NCBI GenBank assembly: GCA_028710525.1
Contig: JAQTTY010000001.1
Location: forward strand, 275,955 to 339,954
DNA: 64,000 nucleotides
Source: Gallionella sp.
Lineage (GTDB): Bacteria > Pseudomonadota > Gammaproteobacteria > Burkholderiales > Gallionellaceae
Direction of reading: 5' to 3'
A model generated the notes under the pieces. It worked only from the letters and a program-made list of their open reading frames with translations, had not been told where the DNA came from and searched no databases. Shown here piece by piece: positions 17,968 to 26,432 of this stretch. A program made the position numbers and the translations under genes. How positions within the stretch are numbered: the first letter of the stretch is position 1; every line of letters starts with the position of its first letter.

Positions 17968-19707
17968 TTGATTCCAAAAAGTTTCATTCAAGATCTGCTC
18001 AACCGTCTCGACATCGTCGATGTGGTGGAACGTTATGTCCCGCTCAAAAAAGCTGGCGCCAACTACGCCGCCTGCTGCCCCTTCCATAACGAGAAATCCC
18101 CTTCCTTCACTGTCAGTCAGTCCAAGCAGTTCTATCACTGTTTTGGTTGCGGCGCGCATGGCACGGCCATCAGCTTCGTCATGGAATATGCCGGCATGGG
18201 ATTCGTCGATGCAGTTGAGGATCTGGCGCGCAATCTGGGCATAGAAGTCCCGCAAGAACGTAATAACAACAATGAAGTCGCGCATAAAGTGGCGCCCGAT
18301 CTGTATGAGGTGATGCTGCAAGCCACGCGTTATTACCGCGAGCAACTCAAGGCATCGCCGCGCGCCATCGACTATCTCAAGAATCGCGGACTGAGCGGCG
18401 AGATCGCAGCGCGTTTCGGTATCGGTTACTCCCCCGAAGGTTGGCAGAATCTCGCGGCTGCATTCCCCGATTATCAGAGTGCGAATCTGACCCAGACTGG
18501 CTTGGTCATCGTCAATGAAGATGACAAGCGCTACGATCGTTTTCGTGATCGCATCATGTTCCCCATCATCAATGTGCGCGGCCAATGTATAGGCTTCGGC
18601 GGCCGAGTGCTGGACAAGGGCGAGCCCAAATACCTCAATTCACCCGAGACGGTATTGTTCGAAAAAGGCCATGAATTATACGGTCTGTTCCAAGGCCAGA
18701 AAGCGATACGTAATCAGCAGCGCGTGCTGGTGGTGGAAGGTTATATGGATGTGGTGGCCCTGGCGCAACACGGTGTGGACTACGCCGTAGCGACATTAGG
18801 TACCGCAACTACTTCTTTCCATGTGCAGAAGCTGATGCGACTTACCGACCACATCATCTTTAGTTTCGACGGGGATAAGGCCGGACAGAAGGCCGCATGG
18901 CGCGCACTGGAGAATGCCTTACCTTATTTGCAAGACGGCAAACGTATTAGCTATCTATTCCTGCCGGTAGAGCATGACCCAGATAGTTTTATCCGTGAGT
19001 ACGGGCACGATGAGTTTGAGCAAAGAGTGCAAGATGCGATGCCACTTTCTACATATTTGTTGCGTGAGATCAGTGTCGGTCTAGATCTGCGCACCGCCGA
19101 AGGGCGCAACCAGTTGCTGCAGAGTGCCAAGCCCTTGTTGAGCGCAATAACTGCACCAACCACCGCCTTGTTGTTGCGTAAAGAAGTTGCGGTGTTGGCG
19201 GGGGTGAGTCAGGCAGAACTGGAAGCCTTGTATCAAGTGAGTCCGGTAGCGCGTGCGCCGCGCGCCGCGCCGGCCAAAGTGAAGCGCGCGCAAGTTTCCT
19301 CTACGCTGCAGCTGTTGTTGCAATGTTTGCTGGCCAAGCCGGAGTTGGCGCGCGAGATCAGCGATGAGTGGCAGGGTGAAGGTGCAGAGGCCGAAGCCTT
19401 GCAGGATCTGCTGGCGGTGTTGCGCGAGAACGATTACGCCATCAGCAGCGCGGTGCTCACCCAATCGCTGCAAGGCACGCCACACGAACGTATCATTACT
19501 CAGGCGCAAACCGAGATGTTGAACTGGGGCGATGCCTTCGATGTCGAGGGTGAGTTCGCGGGGGTGTTGGGCAAGTTGGCAGACACCGAGCGTGTGCAGC
19601 GCTTCCAACATTTGCAGGCGCGCTTTGCACAAGTAGGCCTAGCGAATCTCAGTGATGAGGAGCGTGCGCAATATATGCAATTGATGCGACCAATAAACAA
19701 GCAGTAA
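17968..19707 (+). CDS. dnaG: DNA primase
   Basis: Makes RNA primers at the replication fork. An N-terminal CHC2-type zinc ribbon (CCPFHNEKSPSF...FYHCFGCGAHG) is followed by the catalytic core with TOPRIM motifs (VVEGYMDVVALAQHG and SFDGDKAGQKAA) and a C-terminal DnaB-interaction domain. Total length 579 aa. The reading frame begins at a TTG codon (17968), since IPKSFIQDLLNRLDIVDVV aligns with DnaG N-termini and no ATG is available. This weak start may hold expression down, as is typical of dnaG between two highly expressed genes. Confidence 0.97.
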   Translation: MIPKSFIQDLLNRLDIVDVVERYVPLKKAGANYAACCPFHNEKSPSFTVSQSKQFYHCFGCGAHGTAISFVMEYAGMGFVDAVEDLARNLGIEVPQERNNNNEVAHKVAPDLYEVMLQATRYYREQLKASPRAIDYLKNRGLSGEIAARFGIGYSPEGWQNLAAAFPDYQSANLTQTGLVIVNEDDKRYDRFRDRIMFPIINVRGQCIGFGGRVLDKGEPKYLNSPETVLFEKGHELYGLFQGQKAIRNQQRVLVVEGYMDVVALAQHGVDYAVATLGTATTSFHVQKLMRLTDHIIFSFDGDKAGQKAAWRALENALPYLQDGKRISYLFLPVEHDPDSFIREYGHDEFEQRVQDAMPLSTYLLREISVGLDLRTAEGRNQLLQSAKPLLSAITAPTTALLLRKEVAVLAGVSQAELEALYQVSPVARAPRAAPAKVKRAQVSSTLQLLLQCLLAKPELAREISDEWQGEGAEAEALQDLLAVLRENDYAISSAVLTQSLQGTPHERIITQAQTEMLNWGDAFDVEGEFAGVLGKLADTERVQRFQHLQARFAQVGLANLSDEERAQYMQLMRPINKQ

Positions 19708-19776
19708 TCGTAGGATAAGCATCTAAGGCAGTTAGGAAATCACAGGGAGTGCTAGGAAAAAGTATAGGGTTTCGAG

Positions 19777-19782
19777 TATAAT
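19777..19782 (+). promoter_or_regulatory. Candidate -10 element upstream of rpoD
   Basis: A perfect TATAAT followed by CCGCCGC lies 41 bp before the rpoD ATG. No convincing -35 hexamer sits at 16-18 bp. Confidence 0.45.
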
Positions 19783-19822
19783 CCGCCGCTTTTCCGCGCC
19801 GACCCGCATCTAGGAATCAAAT

Positions 19823-21772
19823 ATGGCAACGCTCAAAGACAAGAAAAAACTCGATAAAAAGCCGCAGCTCGAAGTGGCTGCAGTCATCGTGGATCCTCAA
19901 CTGGATCTCGAGGCTCGCCGTACGCGACTCAAGGCGCTTATCGTCTTGGGTAAAGAGCGCGGTTACCTGACGTACGCCGAGATCAACGACCATCTGCCCG
20001 ATATGCTGGAAGTGGAGCAGATCGAAGGCGTGGCGAGCATGATCAATGACATGGGTATTAAGGTGTGCGATGTTGCACCTGATGCAGAAGCTATGATCAT
20101 GAACGACTCCGCACCGGCTGTGGCGGATGAGGATGCTGCTGAAGAAGCGGAAGCTGCACTGTCTACAGTGGACTCCGAGTTTGGCCGTACCACTGACCCA
20201 GTGCGTATGTATATGCGTGAGATGGGTACGGTAGATCTGCTGACACGTGAAAAAGAGATCGAGATCGCTAAGCGTATCGAAGAAGGTCTCAAGCACATGA
20301 TCCAGTCCATCTCGGCCTGCCCTGCGACCATCGCTGAGATCCTCGCGCTGGCTGGCAAGATAGAGACTGACGAATTGAAGGTAGATGATTTGATTGACGG
20401 CTTCGTCGACCAAGAGGCTGAAGCGGAAGCCGAGGCTGCTGCAGCTGCGATCTCCAACGCCATCGAACCTGAATCTTCCGAGGAAGAGCAAGACGAGGAA
20501 GAGGACGAAGAAGAGAACGAAGCAGCCAATGCGGCCGCAGCCGCAGCCAATCTAGCGCAGCTCAAGGCCGATGCGCTGGAACGTTTCGCGCTGATTGCAG
20601 ACATGTTCACCAAGATGGGTAAGGCCTACGAAAAGTATGGCTACCGCAGCAAGCAGTACGACAAATACCAGTCTGGCATCTCCGAGATGTTGATGAACTT
20701 CCGCTTCTCCGCCAAGCAGGTAGACGCCTTGTGCGACACCATGCGCGGTCTGGTAGAAGAGGTGCGCCGTTGCGAGCGCAGCATACAGGAATTGTGCGTC
20801 ACCAAATCCAAGATGCCACGTGCGCACTTCATCAAGGTGTTCCCTGGCAACGAAGTCAATCTGGAATGGGTTAAGCTGGAAGGGCAAGCTAAGAAGTCAT
20901 ACGGCGAAGCCTTGCTGCGCTTTGAATATGCGATCGTCGAGCAACAGCAATATCTACTTGCTTTGCAGCAACGCGTGGGTATACCCATCAAGGATCTGAA
21001 AGAGATCAACAAACAGATGACTAACGGCGAAGCCAAGGCACGCCGCGCTAAGCGCGACATGATCGAGGCCAACCTGCGTCTGGTAATCTCTATCGCTAAG
21101 AAGTACACCAACCGTGGTCTGCAATTCTTGGATCTGATTCAAGAAGGCAACATCGGTCTGATGAAGGCCGTGGACAAGTTCGAATATCGTCGTGGCTACA
21201 AATTCTCGACCTATGCGACATGGTGGATACGTCAGGCCATCACCCGCTCCATCGCGGATCAGGCGCGCACCATCCGTATACCGGTGCACATGATAGAGAC
21301 CATCAACAAGATGAATCGTATCTCGCGCCAGATTTTGCAAGAGACCGGCTTCGAGCCAGATGCGGCGACCTTGGCGATCAAAATGGAAATGTCGGAAGAC
21401 AAGATTCACAAAATTTTGAAGATCGCCAAAGAGCCTATCTCGATGGAAACGCCAGTGGGCGACGATGATGACTCTCACCTCGGTGACTTCATCGAAGATT
21501 CCAACACCACCGTGCCTATCGATGCGGCGGTGTACGAGAGTCTGCGCGGCGCGACTTCCGACATCTTGGACAGTCTCACTCAGCGCGAGGCCAAAGTGTT
21601 GCGTATGCGTTTCGGTATCGAGATGAACACCGACCACACGTTGGAAGAAGTCGGCAAACAATTCGATGTCACACGCGAGCGTATCCGCCAGATCGAAGCC
21701 AAGGCTTTGCGCAAGCTGCGTCATCCATCCCGTTCCGAGAAGCTGAAGAGTTTCCTGGACGGAGAAAAATAA
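19823..21772 (+). CDS. rpoD: RNA polymerase primary sigma factor (sigma70)
   Basis: Housekeeping sigma factor, 649 aa. Region 1.1 is at the N-terminus. [28 protein letters not shown] marks region 1.2, followed by the non-conserved insertion, here with a very acidic Glu/Ala-rich stretch at about residues 195-245. Regions 2.3-2.4 read [32 protein letters not shown], and the region 4 HTH reads [38 protein letters not shown] lies before the ATG with only a weak ribosome site. It is followed directly by a tRNA gene that serves as the target of the integrated element. Confidence 0.98.
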   Translation: MATLKDKKKLDKKPQLEVAAVIVDPQLDLEARRTRLKALIVLGKERGYLTYAEINDHLPDMLEVEQIEGVASMINDMGIKVCDVAPDAEAMIMNDSAPAVADEDAAEEAEAALSTVDSEFGRTTDPVRMYMREMGTVDLLTREKEIEIAKRIEEGLKHMIQSISACPATIAEILALAGKIETDELKVDDLIDGFVDQEAEAEAEAAAAAISNAIEPESSEEEQDEEEDEEENEAANAAAAAANLAQLKADALERFALIADMFTKMGKAYEKYGYRSKQYDKYQSGISEMLMNFRFSAKQVDALCDTMRGLVEEVRRCERSIQELCVTKSKMPRAHFIKVFPGNEVNLEWVKLEGQAKKSYGEALLRFEYAIVEQQQYLLALQQRVGIPIKDLKEINKQMTNGEAKARRAKRDMIEANLRLVISIAKKYTNRGLQFLDLIQEGNIGLMKAVDKFEYRRGYKFSTYATWWIRQAITRSIADQARTIRIPVHMIETINKMNRISRQILQETGFEPDAATLAIKMEMSEDKIHKILKIAKEPISMETPVGDDDDSHLGDFIEDSNTTVPIDAAVYESLRGATSDILDSLTQREAKVLRMRFGIEMNTDHTLEEVGKQFDVTRERIRQIEAKALRKLRHPSRSEKLKSFLDGEK

Positions 21773-21788
21773 GAATACAACTAGTTTC

Positions 21789-21865
21789 GGGTCTGTAGCT
21801 CAGTTGGTTAGAGCAGAGGACTCATAATCCTTTGGTCGTCGGTTCAAGTCCGACCGGACCCACCA
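21789..21865 (+). tRNA. tRNA with CAU anticodon (tRNA-Ile2 or elongator tRNA-Met)
   Basis: A complete 77-nt cloverleaf. Acceptor stem GGGTCTG pairs with CGGACCC, the D arm is GCTCAGTTGGTTAGAGC, the anticodon loop is CTCATAA (CAT at 21823-21825) and the T arm is GTCGGTTCAAGTCCGAC. The CCA is encoded. Whether it is lysidine-modified tRNA-Ile2 or elongator Met cannot be settled by eye. Its 3' half is the attachment site of the element, and it stays intact because the repeat restores the 3' end. Confidence 0.95.
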
Positions 21866-21868
21866 ACA
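21819..21868 (+). repeat. attL: 50-bp attachment repeat within the tRNA gene
   Basis: The sequence from GACTCATAATCC through CCACCAACA is identical to 44467-44516. It runs from the anticodon arm to three bases past the CCA end. Confidence 0.97.
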
Positions 21869-21871
21869 TTA

Positions 21872-21905
21872 AACCCACTAACTCAATTGGTTAGTGGGTT
21901 TTTCT
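21872..21905 (+). terminator. Terminator just inside the element, downstream of the tRNA
   Basis: AACCCACTAAC-TCAATT-GGTTAGTGGGTT followed by TTTCTTTTTC. It lies on the element side of attL and so gives the interrupted tRNA a new 3' end signal. Confidence 0.88.
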
Positions 21906-21947
21906 TTTTCACTTCCCCAAATTCATGGACACCCGAAGCTTGATAAA

Positions 21948-21965
21948 GTACAGTTTCGGTACAGT
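21948..21965 (+). promoter_or_regulatory. Candidate integrase arm site (left): GTACAGT tandem
   Basis: GTACAGT-TTC-GGTACAGT, two 7-bp direct repeats, about 80 bp inside attL and directly before the integrase gene. A similar tandem lies near attR at 44331-44348 (14 of 18 bases equal). Confidence 0.45.
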
Positions 21966-21985
21966 CATCAGTTTTGAAGGGCATC

Positions 21986-23035
21986 ATGGCAACTATCACA
22001 AAGACACCTTCCGGCACTTGGAAGGCACTTATTCGCAAAGCAGGTTGGCCAACTACTTCTAAAACATTTCGCACTAAACGTGATGCGGAAGATTGGTCAC
22101 GTCGGACAGAAGATGAAATGGTGCGAGGGGTTTTCATTCAACGTGCTCAGGCAGAGCGGCTCACTCTGGAAAGTGCACTGGATCGCTATCTGAAGGAAGT
22201 GTCTATAACTAAGAGCGCATTTACTCAGCGTGGTGAAACTTCAAAATCCAAACAGTTGAAATTGGAGCTGGGCAAATATTCTCTTGCCGCTATCACACCT
22301 GATCTAGTCGCAGCGTATCGAGACAAACGATTGGAGGCTGGGAAACAGAACAACACGGTGCGCCTCGAACTTGCTCTGTTAGGCCACTTGTTTACGGTGG
22401 CTATGCGAGAGTGGGGGGTCGGTCTTGCTTATAACCCTGTTACCAATATCAGAAAACCTAGCCCAGGCAAAGGCAGAAATCGCCGACTCACTTCTGCCGA
22501 AGAAGCTAAGCTTATCAAGGCTGTTTCAAAGCACAGTAATCCAATGCTGGGTTGGATTGTTCGCGCCGCACTAGCCACAGCAATGCGTTCAACTGAAATA
22601 GTTACACTTAGGCGGTCTCAGGTTGATATAAACCGACGAGTAATACACTTAACAAAAACCAAAAATGGCAGTGAGCGTACCGTACCTTTAACTTTGGCAG
22701 CGAAGGCCGTTTTTGATGAGGCATTGGCTAATCCTGTTCGGCCAATTGACTGCGATTTAATATTTTTTGGTGAGCCAGGTGAGGATAAGAAAACTCGTAA
22801 ACCTTATCAATTTAACAAAGCGTTTGGCATCATTAAAAAAGAAATTGGCCTTGCGGATTTCCATTTTCATGACATCAGGCATGAAGCAGTCAGCCGGCTA
22901 GTTGAAGCTGGATTGAGTGACCAGCAAGTCTCAGCAATTTCAGGTCATACAGATATGAATATGTTGAAGAAATATACGCACCTGCGCGCTGAAGATTTGG
23001 TGGGTGAGCTGGATGCGGCATTTTCGGCAAAGTAA
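21986..23035 (+). CDS. Tyrosine recombinase (integrase) of the element
   Basis: Site-specific recombinase expected to cut and join the tRNA-derived att sites. The 349-aa protein has an N-terminal arm-binding region, a SAM-like core-binding domain (about 60-150) and a catalytic domain. All active-site residues are visible: Arg201 (AMRSTEIVTLRRSQ), Lys226 (TKNGSERTVPL), His295 and Arg298 (HDIRHEA), His321 (SGHTDMN) and Tyr330 (KKYTHL). The ATG at 21986 is preferred over the TTG at 21974. It lies 120 bp from attL and is transcribed inward, the usual layout for tRNA-integrating elements. Confidence 0.97.
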   Translation: MATITKTPSGTWKALIRKAGWPTTSKTFRTKRDAEDWSRRTEDEMVRGVFIQRAQAERLTLESALDRYLKEVSITKSAFTQRGETSKSKQLKLELGKYSLAAITPDLVAAYRDKRLEAGKQNNTVRLELALLGHLFTVAMREWGVGLAYNPVTNIRKPSPGKGRNRRLTSAEEAKLIKAVSKHSNPMLGWIVRAALATAMRSTEIVTLRRSQVDINRRVIHLTKTKNGSERTVPLTLAAKAVFDEALANPVRPIDCDLIFFGEPGEDKKTRKPYQFNKAFGIIKKEIGLADFHFHDIRHEAVSRLVEAGLSDQQVSAISGHTDMNMLKKYTHLRAEDLVGELDAAFSAK

Positions 23036-23184
23036 TAAATTTACATTTAGTTACAAATCAGAATTCAAAACAAAATATAGCAAACAAACTCACCAAAAAA
23101 ACCTACAAATACCCCTTCTTTTTGTATAAAACAATAGGTTGCAAAAATCATCAAAGTGTTAATTAGGTGTTAATATTCAATATG

Positions 23185-23232
23185 ATAGGCACGCGTGCCT
23201 ATTTGACTTGGCAATAGTAAAGCTTACATAAT
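23185..23232 (+). promoter_or_regulatory. Promoter with an 18-bp perfect palindrome
   Basis: ATAGGCACGCGTGCCTAT (23185-23202) abuts TTGACT, an 18-bp spacer and CATAAT. The promoter points at the small HTH genes. The palindrome is placed as an operator for a repressor or activator, possibly one of those HTH proteins. Confidence 0.65.
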
Positions 23233-23278
23233 CCTATCCAGAAGCAACTAGAAGTAATTAAAAAAAGGATAGTGAAAA

Positions 23279-23491
23279 ATGAACACAGAAACGTTTTTGT
23301 TGCAAAAATTTGGGCCGCTGCTTTCGCTTGAGCAGCTTGCTGGACTGCTTGATCGTTCAACCGATGGCTTGAGATTGAGCCTTGCAACTGACAGCGAAAT
23401 TTCCAAAAAATTTGGGCCTGCGCGTAAAAAAATTGGTCGCCGCATCTACTTTCGATCAGCTGTGGTTGCTTCTGTATTGGATGCTGAATGA
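23279..23491 (+). CDS. Small HTH protein, candidate excisionase/regulator
   Basis: A 70-aa protein with a MerR/AlpA-like winged-helix pattern: LLSLEQLAGLLDRSTDGLRLSL as the HTH, then KKIGRRIYFRSAVVASVLD as the wing and helix. Small proteins of this type beside an integrase often act as recombination directionality factors or transcription regulators. Which applies here cannot be told. AGGATAG precedes the ATG. It overlaps the next gene (ATGATG), so they are co-translated. Confidence 0.7.
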   Translation: MNTETFLLQKFGPLLSLEQLAGLLDRSTDGLRLSLATDSEISKKFGPARKKIGRRIYFRSAVVASVLDAE

Positions 23492-23763
23492 TGTGTGCAA
23501 CGCTTGATATTGAAGAGTTGGCAGCCAGATTGAAGCGGCACAAGCGAACGATTGAAAGGTGGTTGGTAAAAATTGAAGCAGGTGAAATGGATAAAAATAA
23601 ACTGCCTCCCTGTGATCATAAAACTGGGAAGTGGCTTTGCCTTGAGGCTGACTTCGAGGCGTGGTGGAGAATGCCAAAACCACAGCACTGTTCAAAATTT
23701 GTCAGGGGCTCACTTGCTGATTTGGCAACACATCAACTGATTTCAACTAGCAAGGGCAATTAA
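23488..23763 (+). CDS. Small DNA-binding-like protein
   Basis: A 91-aa protein starting with an apparent HTH (LDIEELAARLKRHKRTIERWLVKIEAGEMD) and continuing with a wing-like segment (KWLCLEADFEAWWRMPKP). The N-terminus resembles excisionase/AlpA-type binders. It could act together with the preceding 70-aa protein. It starts at 23488 or at the adjacent ATG 23491 and ends one base before the next gene, so three genes form a tight operon from the palindromic promoter. Confidence 0.65.
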   Translation: MMCATLDIEELAARLKRHKRTIERWLVKIEAGEMDKNKLPPCDHKTGKWLCLEADFEAWWRMPKPQHCSKFVRGSLADLATHQLISTSKGN

Positions 23764-24696
23764 ATGCAAAACCGAATTTTGCATTTAACGCGGAATATTA
23801 TTCCCTACATCCGCGAATTGCAGCCGCTTGCTGGATCAACAAGCGGCTGTATTTTAATGCAGCAGCTAGATTATTGGTTTCATCGCCACCCAAATGGATT
23901 TTGGAAGTTCCTTGAGCCTTCATCACACCAAAAATATAAACAGGGTGACAGCTGGACAGAGGAGCTGGGGATAAGCTGCGCTGAATTCAGAACCGCATTT
24001 GACAGGATTGGAACAAGGCATAAATCAAAGTCAGAATTTGATCTGGCGACAGATAAATTTGCTGGAAAATTTTATTGTAGCTATCTAGACCGGCGCGAAA
24101 ACTTAACTTTCTATTTCAGAAATGATTCATTGCTAGACGAGGCATTGGATAATATTATCTCTGATAAACAATGCAATACAGTAAATAAAGAAAGTTCATT
24201 TACTGTAAATAAGGAAAGTGGATTTACAGCAAATGAAAAAAATCAATCCACTGAAATGAAGAAAGTCAATTTACAGGAAATTGAGAAAGTTGATGTCGAT
24301 ATAACAAATACTACTTCTCATACACTACAACAACTTGTTATTCCTTCTCAGCTTGGAAGCGAGGAACTTAAAACAGTTTTTACTCTACTCAAACAAGTGC
24401 CAGTTGCAAGACATCAGGAGTTGCTCGATGAGTTGCAGGGGGCAATTGTCACTAGTTCTATCAGAAAAGGAAAAATCCAATTCTTCAGATCGCTGGTCAA
24501 GTCAGTTCAGTTAGGCGGGTTTGTACCAAGTGCTGGTGTTTCAATCAGAGCAGCGCGAAATCAAAAAGCACAAAGAGAAAAAACAGATTTCGAAAATGAA
24601 TCTAAATTTTTGCTGGATCCAACACTTAGAGCAAAGGGTTCAAAGTATTTCACAAATGGACATCCTCCAGCATCAAGGGAGCATGTCCAAAACTGA
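23764..24696 (+). CDS. Replication-type/HTH protein of mobile elements (function unproven)
   Basis: A 310-aa protein not firmly recognised. The N-terminal part (SGCILMQQLDYWFHRHPNGFWKF, then SWTEELGISCAEFRTAFDRIGTRHKS) looks like the winged-helix module seen in phage and plasmid replication or decision proteins. The middle (about 140-180) is a low-complexity linker made of imperfect repeats (TVNKESSFTVNKESGFTANEKN). The C-terminus is basic. Its place in the integrase-proximal operon suggests replication or maintenance of the excised circle. AT-rich codon use marks it as foreign to the host. It ends 6 bp from the convergent HEPN gene. Confidence 0.55.
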   Translation: MQNRILHLTRNIIPYIRELQPLAGSTSGCILMQQLDYWFHRHPNGFWKFLEPSSHQKYKQGDSWTEELGISCAEFRTAFDRIGTRHKSKSEFDLATDKFAGKFYCSYLDRRENLTFYFRNDSLLDEALDNIISDKQCNTVNKESSFTVNKESGFTANEKNQSTEMKKVNLQEIEKVDVDITNTTSHTLQQLVIPSQLGSEELKTVFTLLKQVPVARHQELLDELQGAIVTSSIRKGKIQFFRSLVKSVQLGGFVPSAGVSIRAARNQKAQREKTDFENESKFLLDPTLRAKGSKYFTNGHPPASREHVQN

Positions 24697-24702
24697 GTCA
24701 GA

Positions 24703-25194
24703 CTACTTGACTACTCTCAGAGATGGGAGTCTTGCTTGGATTTGAGTTGTGCTGGATGTATTCTGAACTGGAGTCTGTGTTAATGGCTGTCGATTTAGAG
24801 ACGCATTATTATTTTCTATCAGTTTGAACAATTCTTGCGTCCTTGCGATTTGCATTGTGTAAGATTTTGGGGAAACGGATTCCTTTAACCTGTAGTCAGC
24901 TATGATACGCCCGCTGTAAATAGCACCAAGCTTTACCCCGACAGACCGCTCAATGGTACTTGGTTGTGACTCTTTTAGTTGCTCAATGTAACCAGTATGC
25001 ATTCCCAAAGTTCTCTTTGTACCATCTGGGGCGGTTGTGTACCTCGGCTTACCATCTGGAGCAATTGCACCACAAGCTTGATGGTAGGAGGCATAGTAAG
25101 CTCTAGAAATTGCATTGCGCTGATTAATTTCACCCAAACCAGAAGCGGCGAACTCTAGAGCACTCTTGAGAAAATCATCCGGAGTAACACTCAT
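24703..25194 (-). CDS. HEPN-domain protein (candidate RNase toxin)
   Basis: A 163-aa protein with the HEPN core helix NAISRAYYASYHQACGAI. Arg31 and His38 form the Rx6H motif that is catalytic in many HEPN ribonucleases, and the RAYYA pattern is that of UPF0332-like members. A second long helix follows (SVGVKLGAIYSGRIIADYRLK) and a disordered Gln/Thr-rich tail. It overlaps the upstream TPR-like gene by 4 bases (ATGA), the arrangement of a toxin-antitoxin or effector-sensor pair. The partner is not a MNT nucleotidyltransferase, so the standard MNT-HEPN label does not apply. Confidence 0.7.
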   Translation of the reverse strand: MSVTPDDFLKSALEFAASGLGEINQRNAISRAYYASYHQACGAIAPDGKPRYTTAPDGTKRTLGMHTGYIEQLKESQPSTIERSVGVKLGAIYSGRIIADYRLKESVSPKSYTMQIARTQELFKLIENNNASLNRQPLTQTPVQNTSSTTQIQARLPSLRVVK

Positions 25195-25925
25195 ACGGGA
25201 TCACAAGAAAGATAAAGGAATTTATCAACATTAGAAAAAGGAATTTCCGCTAGTGCGGCTAACATACGAGATTCGGCAGCGAGCGCATCCTCTACTGATG
25301 AGTGCAGAAGGAATCTGAATATTATCACCCCGTCATGTAGATAAGAATGGCGGCCACGTGGGGCAACGTTGTTTTGTGTACCAATCAAGGATGATGCCAG
25401 TTTGACCCGTTCTGCAATATCGTACCAAGTAACTCCATAGGATGCTAACAGATCACTCTTCTCGGTTAATTCACGCTCAATGTTTATGCTACCACCAAGA
25501 TTTTTAAGGTGTAATACCAAACGCTGAGTTCCGGCCACATCAAATGCTTCAAGATGCATCCTGATTGCTTCCTCAACAACAGTTTTGTTGTCGGGTGCCA
25601 TTGCAACAACCTGATCAATCCAGTCAATGGCACCCTTCAGGTCGCCGATATTAGAAAGAGCTGATGCATAATTAGCGCAGGTGAAAAATTCCTTCCCGCT
25701 GGCGCGAACGGCAGCAAGAAACTGAGAGTGCACACTCTCAATGTCCCACTCAAGAGTAGCAATCATCCCCTTGACACGCTTGGCATCTACAAACATGCCT
25801 ATATCTTCCAATTTCTGCGCTTCAGAACGGACGTAACTAAGTTTTGAGTGATCTACTCCGTTTTCTACCATAGCGTTAATGGTATTAATCAGTGTAGTGG
25901 CTTTTTCGAGTGGAGCTATTGTCAT
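25191..25925 (-). CDS. TPR-like helical protein paired with the HEPN gene
   Basis: A 244-aa protein of unknown function. The middle third reads as helical repeats of TPR type (CANYASALSNIGDLKGAIDWIDQVVAMAPDNKTVVEEAIRMHLEAF). The N-terminal part is helical and the last 50 residues form a separate small domain (GVIIFRFLLHSSVEDALAAESRMLAALAEI). Its stop overlaps the HEPN start, so it is made first and probably binds or controls the HEPN protein. No catalytic motif was seen. Upstream is a 500-bp gene-free region with repeats. Confidence 0.6.
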   Translation of the reverse strand: MTIAPLEKATTLINTINAMVENGVDHSKLSYVRSEAQKLEDIGMFVDAKRVKGMIATLEWDIESVHSQFLAAVRASGKEFFTCANYASALSNIGDLKGAIDWIDQVVAMAPDNKTVVEEAIRMHLEAFDVAGTQRLVLHLKNLGGSINIERELTEKSDLLASYGVTWYDIAERVKLASSLIGTQNNVAPRGRHSYLHDGVIIFRFLLHSSVEDALAAESRMLAALAEIPFSNVDKFLYLSCDPV

Positions 25926-26067
25926 TGGATATGATTTGTACTTAACTGCGCAAATATTGAAATTGTGTGCAGGAGCTGTCTCGCGATTATATCCGCACCA
26001 TCCAATTTATATGCAAGTTATAAGTATATTTGCTGTAATGCTTTCGACTAAAGTACACGTGAGCATC

Positions 26068-26309
26068 CGTCCTCGATGAGTAAAATTATCGAGGACGTTT
26101 ATGGGGACAATAAGGACATTTATGGTTGAAAACAGGTGAATTCAGTAGGTCTCAGCACAATAAGAAATTACTCTGGCTGCAAGTGAATAAAAATATATGA
26201 TTCTAAATCAGATAGTTATATTATTTCATGAAGCATTTAAGTTTGAACTTATGGTAATTGCGCATAGGCGATTAGAGCAATTTTGATGAAAATTCCCCAT
26301 AAATGTCCT
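26068..26309. repeat. Gene-free region with a hairpin and AGGACRTTTATGGGGA repeats
   Basis: In the 507-bp gap 25926-26432, a 10-bp stem CGTCCTCGAT/ATCGAGGACG (26068-26097) overlaps AGGACGTTTATGGGGA (26092-26107). A shorter direct copy AGGACATTTATGG follows at 26112-26124, and an inverted 16-mer copy (15 of 16 matching) lies at 26294-26309. No ORF fits the region. It could hold regulatory sites for the HEPN operon, an origin, or the edges of a lost insertion. Confidence 0.5.
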
Positions 26310-26380
26310 CTTTGGATGTTAGTGCACACAAACATGCTGAGTAATTACATTATTCTTTAGCTTTGGTTCATCCAACAAAC

Positions 26381-26420
26381 CGGCACGAAGTGCCGCAGGG
26401 ATGCCGCATCGCGGCATCCC
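26381..26420 (-). terminator. Double hairpin ending the minus-strand transfer operon
   Basis: Reading the minus strand past the KfrB-domain gene: GGGATGCCGC-GAT-GCGGCATCCC, then CGGCAC-TTC-GTGCCG and GTTTGTTGG. Two strong stems with a modest T-rich tail suggest the end of the traK-to-KfrB transcript. Confidence 0.7.
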
Positions 26421-26432
26421 CATGTGTTTACA

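Noticed and set aside
20954-21724. 256-aa minus-strand ORF inside rpoD
   Set aside because: Shadow of sigma70 regions 2-4, with no independent evidence.
24521-24745. 74-aa plus-strand ORF at the end of the replication-like gene
   Set aside because: Alternate frame of the 310-aa gene running into the convergent HEPN gene, with no independent support.
24703-25925. Standard MNT-HEPN toxin-antitoxin system
   Set aside because: The partner protein has helical repeats and lacks the GSxxxG...D nucleotidyltransferase motif.
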